Assembly: GCA_964590995.1 (NCBI GenBank)
Contig: CAZPYY010000041.1
Coordinates: 1 to 8,849 of the forward strand
Direction: 5' to 3'
DNA from: Susulua sp964590995
GTDB taxonomy: Bacteria > Omnitrophota > Gorgyraeia > Duberdicusellales > 4484-171
DNA: 8,849 nucleotides
Part shown: one piece after another, positions 1 to 5,501 of the stretch
How positions within the stretch are numbered: position 1 is the first letter of the stretch
How the letters are laid out: every line of letters begins with the position of its first letter
Translations under genes and position numbers: made by a program
Notes under the pieces: generated by a model
Databases searched by the model: none
What the model was told of the DNA's origin: nothing
What the model saw: only the letters and a program-made list of their open reading frames with translations

Positions 1-124
1 AAGCGCCAGTTAAGCGAACCTTAACTACGCCATCTTCAGTAACATCAACTAGCTCTACATTGCCCCCGTCAGCTTGTAAAGCTGGCCTTATCTGGTCTAA
101 TGCTTTTTGAACTTTCTCTCTCAT
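1..124 (-). CDS. NifU C-terminal domain (Nfu-type) Fe-S scaffold protein, partial (3' end outside window)
   Basis: Only the first 41 codons are present; the gene runs off the left edge. The visible residues read MREKVQKALDQIRPALQADG and then GNVELVDV and GVVKVRLTGA, the characteristic beginning of the NifU C-terminal (Nfu) domain. That domain carries or delivers Fe-S clusters to apoproteins through a CxxC motif, which would lie just beyond the edge and is not visible here. The start is well supported: a GGAGAGGAG Shine-Dalgarno sits 8 bases upstream of ATG, inside the metH 3' end. The ATG overlaps the metH stop codon as ATGA, so translation is probably coupled to metH. The alanine/aspartate-rich start without extra N-terminal sequence suggests a short stand-alone Nfu domain rather than a full NifU. 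Identity of the family is clear, the length is unknown. Confidence 0.9.
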   Translation of the reverse strand, partial: MREKVQKALDQIRPALQADGGNVELVDVTEDGVVKVRLTGA

Positions 125-2553
125 CTTTTTTTCTCCTCTCCTTTTTCCTTCATCCTTATTCCTTTATCCTTATTTAAACATTTAGCTACCCGGACAGCTT
201 CGACGCTGTCGCTAGCATATTCAGCACCCAAAGACCGGGCAAAACTCCTGGTTACTACTGCCCCGCCGACTATAAATCTACAATTTAACCCTTGTTTTTC
301 AGCTTTGTCAACAACTTCTTTCATGTTAACCATTGTAGTAGTCATCAAAGAAGAAAGTCCTACTATCGAAGACTTATGGCGTTTAATTTCTTTGATTATC
401 TTTTCGGCTGAAACATCTTTACCTAAATCAACAACATTAAAGCCGTGGTTCTTTAACATAAGAGCAACAATGTTCTTGCCAATGTCATGAATATCACCCT
501 TTACCGTAGCTAGAAGAACAACTGTCTTCTTTCCTCTTTTTAAATCATCGTTTTCAAGATAGGGTTCGAGTTCTTCAAAAGCTATCTTCATAGTCTCAGC
601 ACTGGCAATAAGCTGAGGTAAGAAGTACTCTTTCTTCTCAAATAAATTTCCTACCTTATTAATAGCAGGAATCATTATTTTATTTACAAGCTCACTAGCC
701 TTACAACCGGAAGATACAACCTCTCTTATAAACCCTCTTATATCTTCTCTATTGCCTCCAATTATCGCTTGAGAAATCTTCTCCTCTGCTGAAAGGGAAA
801 CTCCAACTTCTTTCTTCTCTTTGGAAACTTTACTAAAATAAGCTAAGAAAGCTTTAGCATCCTTATCTTTACCTAATAAAAGATACTCAGCCAACTTTGA
901 ATATTTAACCTTTAGCTTTGAAGGATTAGCAATAGCTAGACTTAAACCCTCATTCTTAGCCAAAGCCAAAAAAGCCGCATTAATTAAGGCTCTTTTGGGC
1001 AGACCAAAAGAGATATTAGAAAGGCCAACAACGCTATTGTACTTAATGTTATTGGAAACCCAAGCTATCGTCTTTAAAGTCTCTGTGGCTGCTTTAGGCT
1101 GTGAAGATACAGCTAGAGTCATCGCATCGACAATAATATCATCTTTAGAAAATCCGTTCTTTTTCGCCTCTTTAAGGATATCGGAAATAATTTTTCTTCT
1201 CTCCCCAAAAGTCTTAGGCAGGCTCTTACCCTTCAACGGAAGAAGAATAAACATCGCTCCATATTTAGCAGCTAACCGGAGTAGCTTTTTTAACTTATTC
1301 TTCTCACCGCTTATAGAATTAATTAAAGCTCTTCCCGGATAAACCCGCAAAGCTGCCTCTACTGCCTCAACTCTTGAAGAATCAATAACCAAAGGAAGGC
1401 TAGAGTTAACTGCCAGCATATTAATAACACTCTTAAGGGTTTTGACCTCATCTATACCAGCAGTTCCGACATTAACATCTAAGAGTGAGGCTCCGGCTTT
1501 CTCCTGTTCTCTTGCTAAGTGACGAATAAGAGAGGTTTTTCCTTCGCGCAATTCTTTCTGGAGACCTTTCTTGCCGGTAGGATTGATTGCCTCACCTATT
1601 ATGGTAAAAGATTTCTTGCCTTTAAGAATAACACTCTTTCTGGCAGAACTTAACACACTATGAGTCTTCTTTGATGATGCCGCTGGCTTTAGGCCAGAGA
1701 CTTCTCTTTTTACCTTCTTTATATGTTCCGGTGTAGTACCGCAGCACCCGCCTAATAAACCTACTCCGGCTGAGACTAGCTCTTTAGCAAAAGAAGCAAA
1801 CTTCTCAGGATTCATATCAAAAGAAGTCTTGCCTTTTACTAATTTCGGCATACCAGCATTAGGCTTTGCTATAAGAGGAACCGAAGCATAAGGCTTCATT
1901 ATTTTGATAAATTTAACCATCTGTTGGGGGCCGGCAGAGCAATTACAGCCAATAGCATCAGCACCTAAGCTCTGTAAGGTATTTAGGGCTGTTAGAGGGT
2001 CAGTTCCATTAAGGGTCCGGCCATCTGATTCATAGGTCATAGTTACCATAGTAAACTTATCAGTAAGTTCTTTTACCGCTATAAGGGCAGCTCTAACCTC
2101 TTGAATATCCATCATGGTTTCAATAGCAAAAAGGTTTACCCCGGCTGCAAGTAAGCCCTTTACCTGCTCTTTAAAGATCTCAACTGCCTCTTCAAATTTA
2201 AGCGGCCCAAAAGGCTCTACAAACTTACCGGTAGGACCAATATCACCGGCTACCAAGGCTTTATTCTTAACAGCTTTTTTAGTAATGAGGGCAAGCTTTT
2301 TATTAACTTCACCTACATTATAGTTCCGATAAGATTTGAGCTTAACCCTATTAGCGCCAAAGGTAGAGGTATAGACTATGTCTGCCCCGGCTTCTTGGTA
2401 ATCGGCATGGACTGCCGAGATAATCTTAGGGTTTTGGAGAGACCAAATTTCAGGTGATACCCCGCCAGGCATACCCCTTTTCTGCAACTCTGTCCCGATA
2501 GCTCCATCAAGGATTAAAACCTTATTATTTAAAAGCTTAATTTTATTCTTCAC
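121..2553 (-). CDS. metH: Cobalamin-dependent methionine synthase MetH lacking the AdoMet reactivation domain
   Basis: Transfers a methyl group from 5-methyltetrahydrofolate to homocysteine through enzyme-bound cobalamin; cytoplasmic. The 810 residues show the family's modules in order. Homocysteine S-methyltransferase domain, about 10-290, has the start motif ILDGAIGTELQ and zinc ligands C205 (CNC motif) and C270-C271 (GGCCGTTPEH). Pterin-binding domain, about 310-570, has IGEAINPTGKKG, DVNVGT and LVIDSSR. Cobalamin cap helices are about 585-670. The B12-binding Rossmann domain is about 675-795, with D687-x-H689-x-x-G692 (H689 the axial cobalt ligand), the SSL motif near 734-736 and the GG pair at 763-764. 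E. coli MetH is about 1,230 residues; the missing C-terminal AdoMet-binding domain is encoded by the separate gene just upstream, as known for Thermotoga. The start is GTG with GGGG only 3 bases upstream; the next methionine, residue 28, would cut off the first motif. The C-terminus is a lysine-rich tail. Confidence 0.95.
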   Translation of the reverse strand: MKNKIKLLNNKVLILDGAIGTELQKRGMPGGVSPEIWSLQNPKIISAVHADYQEAGADIVYTSTFGANRVKLKSYRNYNVGEVNKKLALITKKAVKNKALVAGDIGPTGKFVEPFGPLKFEEAVEIFKEQVKGLLAAGVNLFAIETMMDIQEVRAALIAVKELTDKFTMVTMTYESDGRTLNGTDPLTALNTLQSLGADAIGCNCSAGPQQMVKFIKIMKPYASVPLIAKPNAGMPKLVKGKTSFDMNPEKFASFAKELVSAGVGLLGGCCGTTPEHIKKVKREVSGLKPAASSKKTHSVLSSARKSVILKGKKSFTIIGEAINPTGKKGLQKELREGKTSLIRHLAREQEKAGASLLDVNVGTAGIDEVKTLKSVINMLAVNSSLPLVIDSSRVEAVEAALRVYPGRALINSISGEKNKLKKLLRLAAKYGAMFILLPLKGKSLPKTFGERRKIISDILKEAKKNGFSKDDIIVDAMTLAVSSQPKAATETLKTIAWVSNNIKYNSVVGLSNISFGLPKRALINAAFLALAKNEGLSLAIANPSKLKVKYSKLAEYLLLGKDKDAKAFLAYFSKVSKEKKEVGVSLSAEEKISQAIIGGNREDIRGFIREVVSSGCKASELVNKIMIPAINKVGNLFEKKEYFLPQLIASAETMKIAFEELEPYLENDDLKRGKKTVVLLATVKGDIHDIGKNIVALMLKNHGFNVVDLGKDVSAEKIIKEIKRHKSSIVGLSSLMTTTMVNMKEVVDKAEKQGLNCRFIVGGAVVTRSFARSLGAEYASDSVEAVRVAKCLNKDKGIRMKEKGEEKKR

Positions 2554-2562
2554 TTTCCCCTT

Positions 2563-3186
2563 TTATTCTTTAGATTCAACTCCGGCAACTGCGGTAACTG
2601 ATTTTTCAGGAATAAGTGTATACTTATCGCTCAAACTAATTCCCAATTGCTCTAACTTTAAGATATCATAAATAATTTTTTGATTCTCCAATGAGAAATC
2701 ACCATAACCAGCAGAAAAACGTTTTGGAGTTAACTGCTTATTTTCTCTGGAAAGCTGCCGATTAAAATAATTTATAATCCAGCTAAGTGCACTATCAGTC
2801 ATCTCACTAGCCGCAGCATCAAAGACCACAGCTGCAGTTACGTCTTTACCGACAGAATCTTTTGAAATCGTTTCAACTATTTTCGAACCGGAAGTAGCTG
2901 CCATCAAAAGAACTTCTTTTGAATCAACTAGAAATTTTGCTAAAGCCTCGCTCTCAAAAGTAATCCCTTCTGCAAGTATAATCTTAGAAGCTTCTATCTT
3001 ATTTATCGAAAGTATTGCGCCTACACCCTTTAGCTCAACAATCTCTAAAGCTTTGTCAATGTAGCCTTCCACCTCATCTCTCTGTTTATCATCAAGTTTA
3101 GTTATACCCTTGGCATAACCAAGACGGCTATATATTCTATCTTTAGGGGTAGGAAGAATTATCGGATCAAAGAGTTTTATCTGCAT
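2563..3186 (-). CDS. Stand-alone methionine synthase reactivation (AdoMet-binding) domain protein
   Basis: A 207-residue protein matching the C-terminal activation domain of MetH, which binds S-adenosylmethionine and allows reductive remethylation of cobalamin that has become oxidised to cob(II)alamin. Seen in sequence: RFSAGYGDFSLENQ at 156-169, corresponding to the AdoMet-binding RxxxGYxxxxxx segment, and LGISLSDKYTLIPEKSVTAV at 181-200, matching the family's IGV-LTES-MxPxxSV pattern. Residues 92-135 contain the helical segment seen in stand-alone members (LLMAATSGSKI, VFDAAASEM). It lies 9 bases ahead of metH, whose product lacks exactly this domain, so the two should form one functional enzyme. 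The same arrangement is known in Thermotoga maritima (TM0269/TM0268). Its ribosome binding site is poor: GGAG is about 17 bases from ATG and only AGAAAG is close. An in-frame stop at 3220-3222 with no start codon between rules out a longer protein. The reductant that supplies the electron is not visible in the window. Confidence 0.9.
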   Translation of the reverse strand: MQIKLFDPIILPTPKDRIYSRLGYAKGITKLDDKQRDEVEGYIDKALEIVELKGVGAILSINKIEASKIILAEGITFESEALAKFLVDSKEVLLMAATSGSKIVETISKDSVGKDVTAAVVFDAAASEMTDSALSWIINYFNRQLSRENKQLTPKRFSAGYGDFSLENQKIIYDILKLEQLGISLSDKYTLIPEKSVTAVAGVESKE

Positions 3187-3197
3187 ACTTTCTAAGG

Positions 3198-3307
3198 CTG
3201 TTCTCCATTTCTGAGAAAATTACATATTGGCTGCCCGAACTTGACGCCAGACGAACCTCACAACCTCAAGTGCTTCACCTACTTGTGAGAATGACTGTTC
3301 GCCATTA
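3198..3307 (-). repeat. Short structured repeat element with coding-like fragments in the metH operon leader
   Basis: The spacer between fic and the reactivation gene holds a compact element. Plus-strand CTGTTCTCCATTT (3198-3210) and CTGTTCGCCATTA (3295-3307) match at 11 of 13 positions as direct repeats at its two ends. Inside, CTCACAA (3257-3263) pairs perfectly with TTGTGAG (3283-3289), CGAAC (3252-3256) can extend the stem with GTTCG (3297-3301), and CAAGT (3267-3271) / ACTTG (3281-3285) is a competing inner stem. Bases 3229-3256 are similar, in opposite orientation, to the sequence at the tRNA-Gln 3' end (5208-5235). On the minus strand a stop-to-stop frame (3220-3318) reads like protein (SQVGEALEVVRFVWRQVRAA) but has no credible start. 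No known riboswitch class (SAM, SAH, cobalamin, THF) was recognised. It may be a mobile palindromic element, a gene relic, or a leader RNA. Confidence 0.45.
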
Positions 3308-3334
3308 TAAAAACGGTTTTATCTATTTAAGCAA
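3304..3334 (-). promoter_or_regulatory. Candidate promoter for the reactivation-domain/metH/nfu operon
   Basis: On the minus strand there is a perfect TATAAT (3304-3309) preceded by TTGCTT (3329-3334), with a 19-base spacer, longer than the usual 17. It lies in the spacer between fic and the methionine genes. Transcription from it would give a leader of roughly 110 bases that contains the hairpin element described separately. The -10 is strong, the -35 and spacing are weak, so this is tentative. Confidence 0.35.
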
Positions 3335-3340
3335 CCACAA

Positions 3341-4399
3341 CTAATCCGAAATCTTATAGTAAGCGTTTCTGCCTTTTCCCACAAGCTCAATCAGTTTTGC
3401 GTCTATTAACTTAGAAATCTCTTTAAGTATAGCTTGACGAGTAATTCCAAACATATCTCTTAAATCTTTATTGCTGACTTTGCCTTTTTCTTGAATCCGC
3501 TCTAAAATTTTTATCTGCTTCTGAGTTAATTCAATTCTTTCCCCTTCTTCTACCTTTGGAGTAAGCCCTATTTTTTCAATAAAGTCTTTGACTTTGTTTA
3601 TAGAATATAAAACACCATCCGTAAAATATTCAAGCCATTTAGTGATATCGCCTTTTCTTTTCTGGACTGTTTTTAGCGCTGTATAATAGGCGTGCCTATT
3701 TTCATCATAATAATCATCAAGGGCAAAAAATCTTCGATGATCAAATCCGCTTTTATATAGCACCAATGATGCCATTAGGCGTGCCGTTCTTCCATTTCCA
3801 TCAATAAACGGATGTATTCTTGCGATTTCATAATGAACAATACCTGCGAGAATTACGGGATTAATCTCTTTTATCTTATTTGAGTTGAGCCAATCCAGAA
3901 ACTCAGATATCAGCCGCGGCACATCCTTTGTTTTTGGGGGCATATACTCTACAACTTCTTTAAAGCCTGTTCCATCAAAAATACGCCTGCCTACAAAAAC
4001 CTGGCGATCTCTAAAGACGCCGCAATCTTTTTGATTTCGCAGGGTGGCGGTTGTAAGAGTCTCATGAATTTTGAGAAAGAGTTTACCGTCTATTATTTTC
4101 TTGCCTGCGTACTCGGGAATTGAATCTAACGCCTTGAGGTAATTTAAAACTTCATCTTTATCTTTTGCCATAGCTGTAACATCTTTATTTTCTGCTAAGG
4201 CGGCAACCTGCCCAAGGGTTAAGTTATTTCCCTCAATGCTCGTGGATGAATGAGCATTATGAATACGGGCTTCTTTTTTTAACTTCAGCTCCCACTTAGG
4301 AATAAGCTTCGCCTGCTCAACAACCTCTCTCCCGGCCATAATCCGGGAGATATTGTTAAGGATTTTATTGGTAATCTTATATTTCGGCTCAAATGGCAT
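3341..4399 (-). CDS. Class II Fic domain protein (probable AMP transferase) with C-terminal winged helix
   Basis: A 352-residue Fic protein. Such enzymes usually transfer AMP from ATP to a hydroxyl side chain of a target protein. The catalytic loop HPFIDGNGRTAR at 196-207 is fully canonical, with catalytic H196, D200 for magnesium and R204/R207 for phosphates. The N-terminal inhibitory motif SSTSIEGN at 51-58 (S/T-x-x-x-E-G, glutamate E56) places it in class II, where this helix blocks the ATP site in the resting state. FVGRRIFDGTGFKEVVEYMPP at about 135-155 matches the flap that holds the target. Residues about 290-352 form a winged helix-turn-helix (LTQKQIKILERI, then DLRDMFGITRQAILKEISKL). 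The target is unknown. The start is ATG at 4397-4399 next to a strong promoter, with no leader and no Shine-Dalgarno. Upstream is the HNH gene, on the same strand; three 12-base repeats between them could be the operator for its own HTH. All key residues are present, so it looks functional. Confidence 0.93.
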   Translation of the reverse strand: MPFEPKYKITNKILNNISRIMAGREVVEQAKLIPKWELKLKKEARIHNAHSSTSIEGNNLTLGQVAALAENKDVTAMAKDKDEVLNYLKALDSIPEYAGKKIIDGKLFLKIHETLTTATLRNQKDCGVFRDRQVFVGRRIFDGTGFKEVVEYMPPKTKDVPRLISEFLDWLNSNKIKEINPVILAGIVHYEIARIHPFIDGNGRTARLMASLVLYKSGFDHRRFFALDDYYDENRHAYYTALKTVQKRKGDITKWLEYFTDGVLYSINKVKDFIEKIGLTPKVEEGERIELTQKQIKILERIQEKGKVSNKDLRDMFGITRQAILKEISKLIDAKLIELVGKGRNAYYKISD

Positions 4400-4405
4400 G
4401 GTACT

Positions 4406-4434
4406 ATTATAACAAATGACAACCTAAATGACAA
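4406..4434 (-). promoter_or_regulatory. Near-consensus promoter for fic, predicting a leaderless mRNA
   Basis: On the minus strand TTGTCA (4429-4434) and TATAAT (4406-4411) are separated by exactly 17 bases. The -10 is perfect and the -35 matches five of six consensus bases. The fic ATG starts 6 bases after the -10 box, so transcription should begin at or within a base or two of the start codon. The -35 box is the middle unit of a three-copy 12-base repeat. Confidence 0.7.
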
Positions 4435-4449
4435 CCTAAATGACAACCG
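4414..4449 (-). repeat. Three tandem 12-base direct repeats at the fic promoter (candidate operator)
   Basis: Plus-strand units AAATGACAACCT (4414-4425), AAATGACAACCT (4426-4437) and AAATGACAACCG (4438-4449) differ only at the last base. On the minus strand each contains TTGTCA; the middle copy is the -35 box, the left copy lies in the promoter spacer and the right copy is upstream. The array ends 3 bases before the HNH stop codon. A protein bound here would block RNA polymerase. The winged helix of the Fic protein itself is the obvious candidate, but the sequence does not prove it. Confidence 0.75.
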
Positions 4450-4452
4450 ATA

Positions 4453-5193
4453 TTATCTGTTATAAACTTCGTCACTTTTGCCGAGGTTGCAATCTTGACA
4501 CAACGTTTGTAGATTATCAAACGTGCTTTTACCACCTTTAGAAAAGGGGGTTTTATGATCAATATGAAGTTTAACGCCGATATCCGTTGCCGGACTTCTG
4601 CCACAAAAAACACATCTATATGCATCGCGATTTAAAACTTTAAGCCTTATGTTTAATGGCACGGTTCTGGTAGAACCCTCTTTATTTTTATAGTCGTCTT
4701 TTGACCTATGCTGTTGTGAATCTTTACTATTTATTACAGGCTCATTATCTACTAAAATATTGGTTCCCATTTTATATTCAATAAATTTAAGACAAGCGTT
4801 TTGCCAGCCATTAAATCTATGCCTATATGTTCCGTAGCTAATCTTGGGGGGAAATACTTCCCATTCGTTACGCGATGGCCTATGTTTTAATTTTGTCCAA
4901 ACCCTGTCCATTTCTTTAAACAACTCTTCATCTGAATATGTCCTATTATATGGAATTTTTCTTGGGGTTAAAGTAAGATCTTTTTTTCTCAAATGTTCTT
5001 TTAGGGCTGCTAACCCCTTACGCCATGTTCCAAACTCATTCTCCACTGTAGTTGCACTTATGTTGCCGAATTTAGCAAAATCTCTCTTCCCAAATTCGAT
5101 ATACTTAAAGACTTTGGCTACTTTTTCTAACTCGCCGATGATCTTTTCCTTAGAAATCTTATCGATTCTTGTTCTTTGAAATTTATAATTCAT
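4453..5193 (-). CDS. HNH endonuclease with two homing-endonuclease-associated repeats
   Basis: A DNA endonuclease of the HNH superfamily, 246 residues from the preferred ATG. Numbering from the alternative GTG at 5199 (two residues earlier): two similar helical modules, about 14-70 (ISKEKIIGELEKVAKVFKY, ending in FGTWRKGLAAL) and about 89-145 (YSDEELFKEMDRVWTKLKHR, ending in FNGWQNACLKF), resemble the homing endonuclease-associated repeat thought to bind DNA. A polar linker at about 150-180 follows. The HNH domain at about 183-245 has the zinc pairs C196-C199 and C234-C237, the HIDH motif at 212-215 and N229. All catalytic and metal residues are present. ATG at 5193 is chosen because AAAGAG lies 8 bases upstream. 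It starts 34 bases after the CCA end of the tRNA and has no promoter of its own that I can see, so tRNA read-through could express it. It may be a free-standing mobile or defence nuclease; the target site is unknown. Confidence 0.88.
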   Translation of the reverse strand: MNYKFQRTRIDKISKEKIIGELEKVAKVFKYIEFGKRDFAKFGNISATTVENEFGTWRKGLAALKEHLRKKDLTLTPRKIPYNRTYSDEELFKEMDRVWTKLKHRPSRNEWEVFPPKISYGTYRHRFNGWQNACLKFIEYKMGTNILVDNEPVINSKDSQQHRSKDDYKNKEGSTRTVPLNIRLKVLNRDAYRCVFCGRSPATDIGVKLHIDHKTPFSKGGKSTFDNLQTLCQDCNLGKSDEVYNR

Positions 5194-5207
5194 AACCACT
5201 ACTCTTT

Positions 5208-5236
5208 GTTCGCCTGAGCGTCAAGGTTGGCTGCCC
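5208..5236. repeat. Second copy of the short repeat, abutting the tRNA-Gln 3' end
   Basis: Minus-strand bases over 5208-5235 (GGCAGCC, AAC, CTTGACGC, TCAGG, CGAAC) align with plus-strand 3229-3256 (GGCTGCC, CGAA, CTTGACGC, CAGA, CGAAC), sharing the blocks GGC-GCC, CTTGACGC and CGAAC with small indels. The copy overlaps the last bases of the tRNA including CCA. In addition, plus-strand TTGGCTGCCC is exact at 5227-5236 and 3227-3236 in direct orientation. The match is short, so common origin is likely but not certain. Confidence 0.4.
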
Positions 5237-5302
5237 CGTCTGGACTCGAACCAGAAATAACTGATCCAGAATCAGCCGTGCTACCGATTACACCACGGGG
5301 CA
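5228..5302 (-). tRNA. trnQ: tRNA-Gln, anticodon CTG, with encoded CCA
   Basis: Complete cloverleaf on the minus strand. The acceptor stem TGCCCCG / CGGGGCA pairs at all seven positions, the D arm contains AATCGGTAGCA, the anticodon stem GCTGA / TCAGT encloses the loop TTCTGGA, and the T arm contains GGTTCGAGTCC. The anticodon CTG reads the codon CAG (glutamine). The discriminator is G, as usual for tRNA-Gln, and CCA is encoded, so the mature body is 5231-5302. It lies 28 bases after a small lipoprotein gene and close to gltX. In bacteria without glutaminyl-tRNA synthetase, tRNA-Gln is first charged with glutamate by GltX and then amidated by GatCAB; whether that holds here cannot be seen. The 3' end is also the kind of site often used for integration. 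Confidence 0.95.
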
Positions 5303-5330
5303 AGTTGTTGTTCGCTGAATCTATAAGACT

Positions 5331-5501
5331 TTACCAGTAATTCTCTTTAATCCACTCATCAGCCCGCTTGATTACTTGCCAGATACCATAAGCATCATCA
5401 GCTAAGCCTTTACCAATTCCCCCTACTCCTTTTACTGTCTGACAACCGCTTATACTTATAATGAAAATAAGGAAAAATAATCCTAAAACAGCTCTACGCA
5501 T
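5331..5501 (-). CDS. Small entericidin-like lipoprotein, 56 residues
   Basis: A very short secreted lipoprotein of unknown function. Residues 1-19 form a lipoprotein signal peptide: MRR, a hydrophobic stretch AVLGLFFLIFII, and the lipobox SISGC with the lipidated cysteine at about residue 20. The mature part is only about 37 residues: QTVKGVGGIGKGLADDAYG, a glycine-rich segment like entericidin-type lipoproteins, then an amphipathic aromatic helix (IWQVIKRADEWIKENYW). The chosen ATG (5499-5501) has an excellent Shine-Dalgarno, AGGGAGG, five bases upstream. An in-frame ATG nine codons earlier has no such site and would put charged residues before the signal peptide. The first 8 bases overlap the gltX 3' end in another frame, so translation is probably coupled. 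The final lysine/tryptophan/tyrosine-rich helix could lie on a membrane. Family assignment is by resemblance only. Confidence 0.8.
   Translation of the reverse strand: MRRAVLGLFFLIFIISISGCQTVKGVGGIGKGLADDAYGIWQVIKRADEWIKENYW

Noticed and set aside
107..490. Plus-strand open frame of 127 residues
   Set aside because: It lies antisense to the conserved cobalamin-binding domain of metH, has no family resemblance and no ribosome binding site. The other plus-strand frames (995-1342, 2114-2323, 4844-5179, 6920-7123, 8510-8701) are rejected for the same reason.
3169..3210. 13-codon frame MENSLRKYADKTL overlapping the reactivation gene start, as a leader peptide
   Set aside because: It has no ribosome binding site and no codon pattern of an attenuator such as repeated methionines.
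3187..3303. SAM, SAH, cobalamin or THF riboswitch in the methionine operon leader
   Set aside because: The conserved core sequences of these classes were looked for and not found, although a hairpin is present.
3310..3340. Rho-independent terminator after fic
   Set aside because: The only symmetric run (AAAAC/GTTTT) is AT-rich with almost no loop and no GC stem, so it is unlikely to stop transcription.
4407..4625. 72-residue minus-strand frame ending in repeated GCHL
   Set aside because: It is an out-of-frame reading of the HNH gene running into the 12-base repeats; the repeated residues only reflect the DNA repeat.
5303..5330. Separate promoter for the tRNA gene (TATAGA on the minus strand)
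   Set aside because: No acceptable -35 box lies at the right distance; the tRNA may instead be read from upstream.
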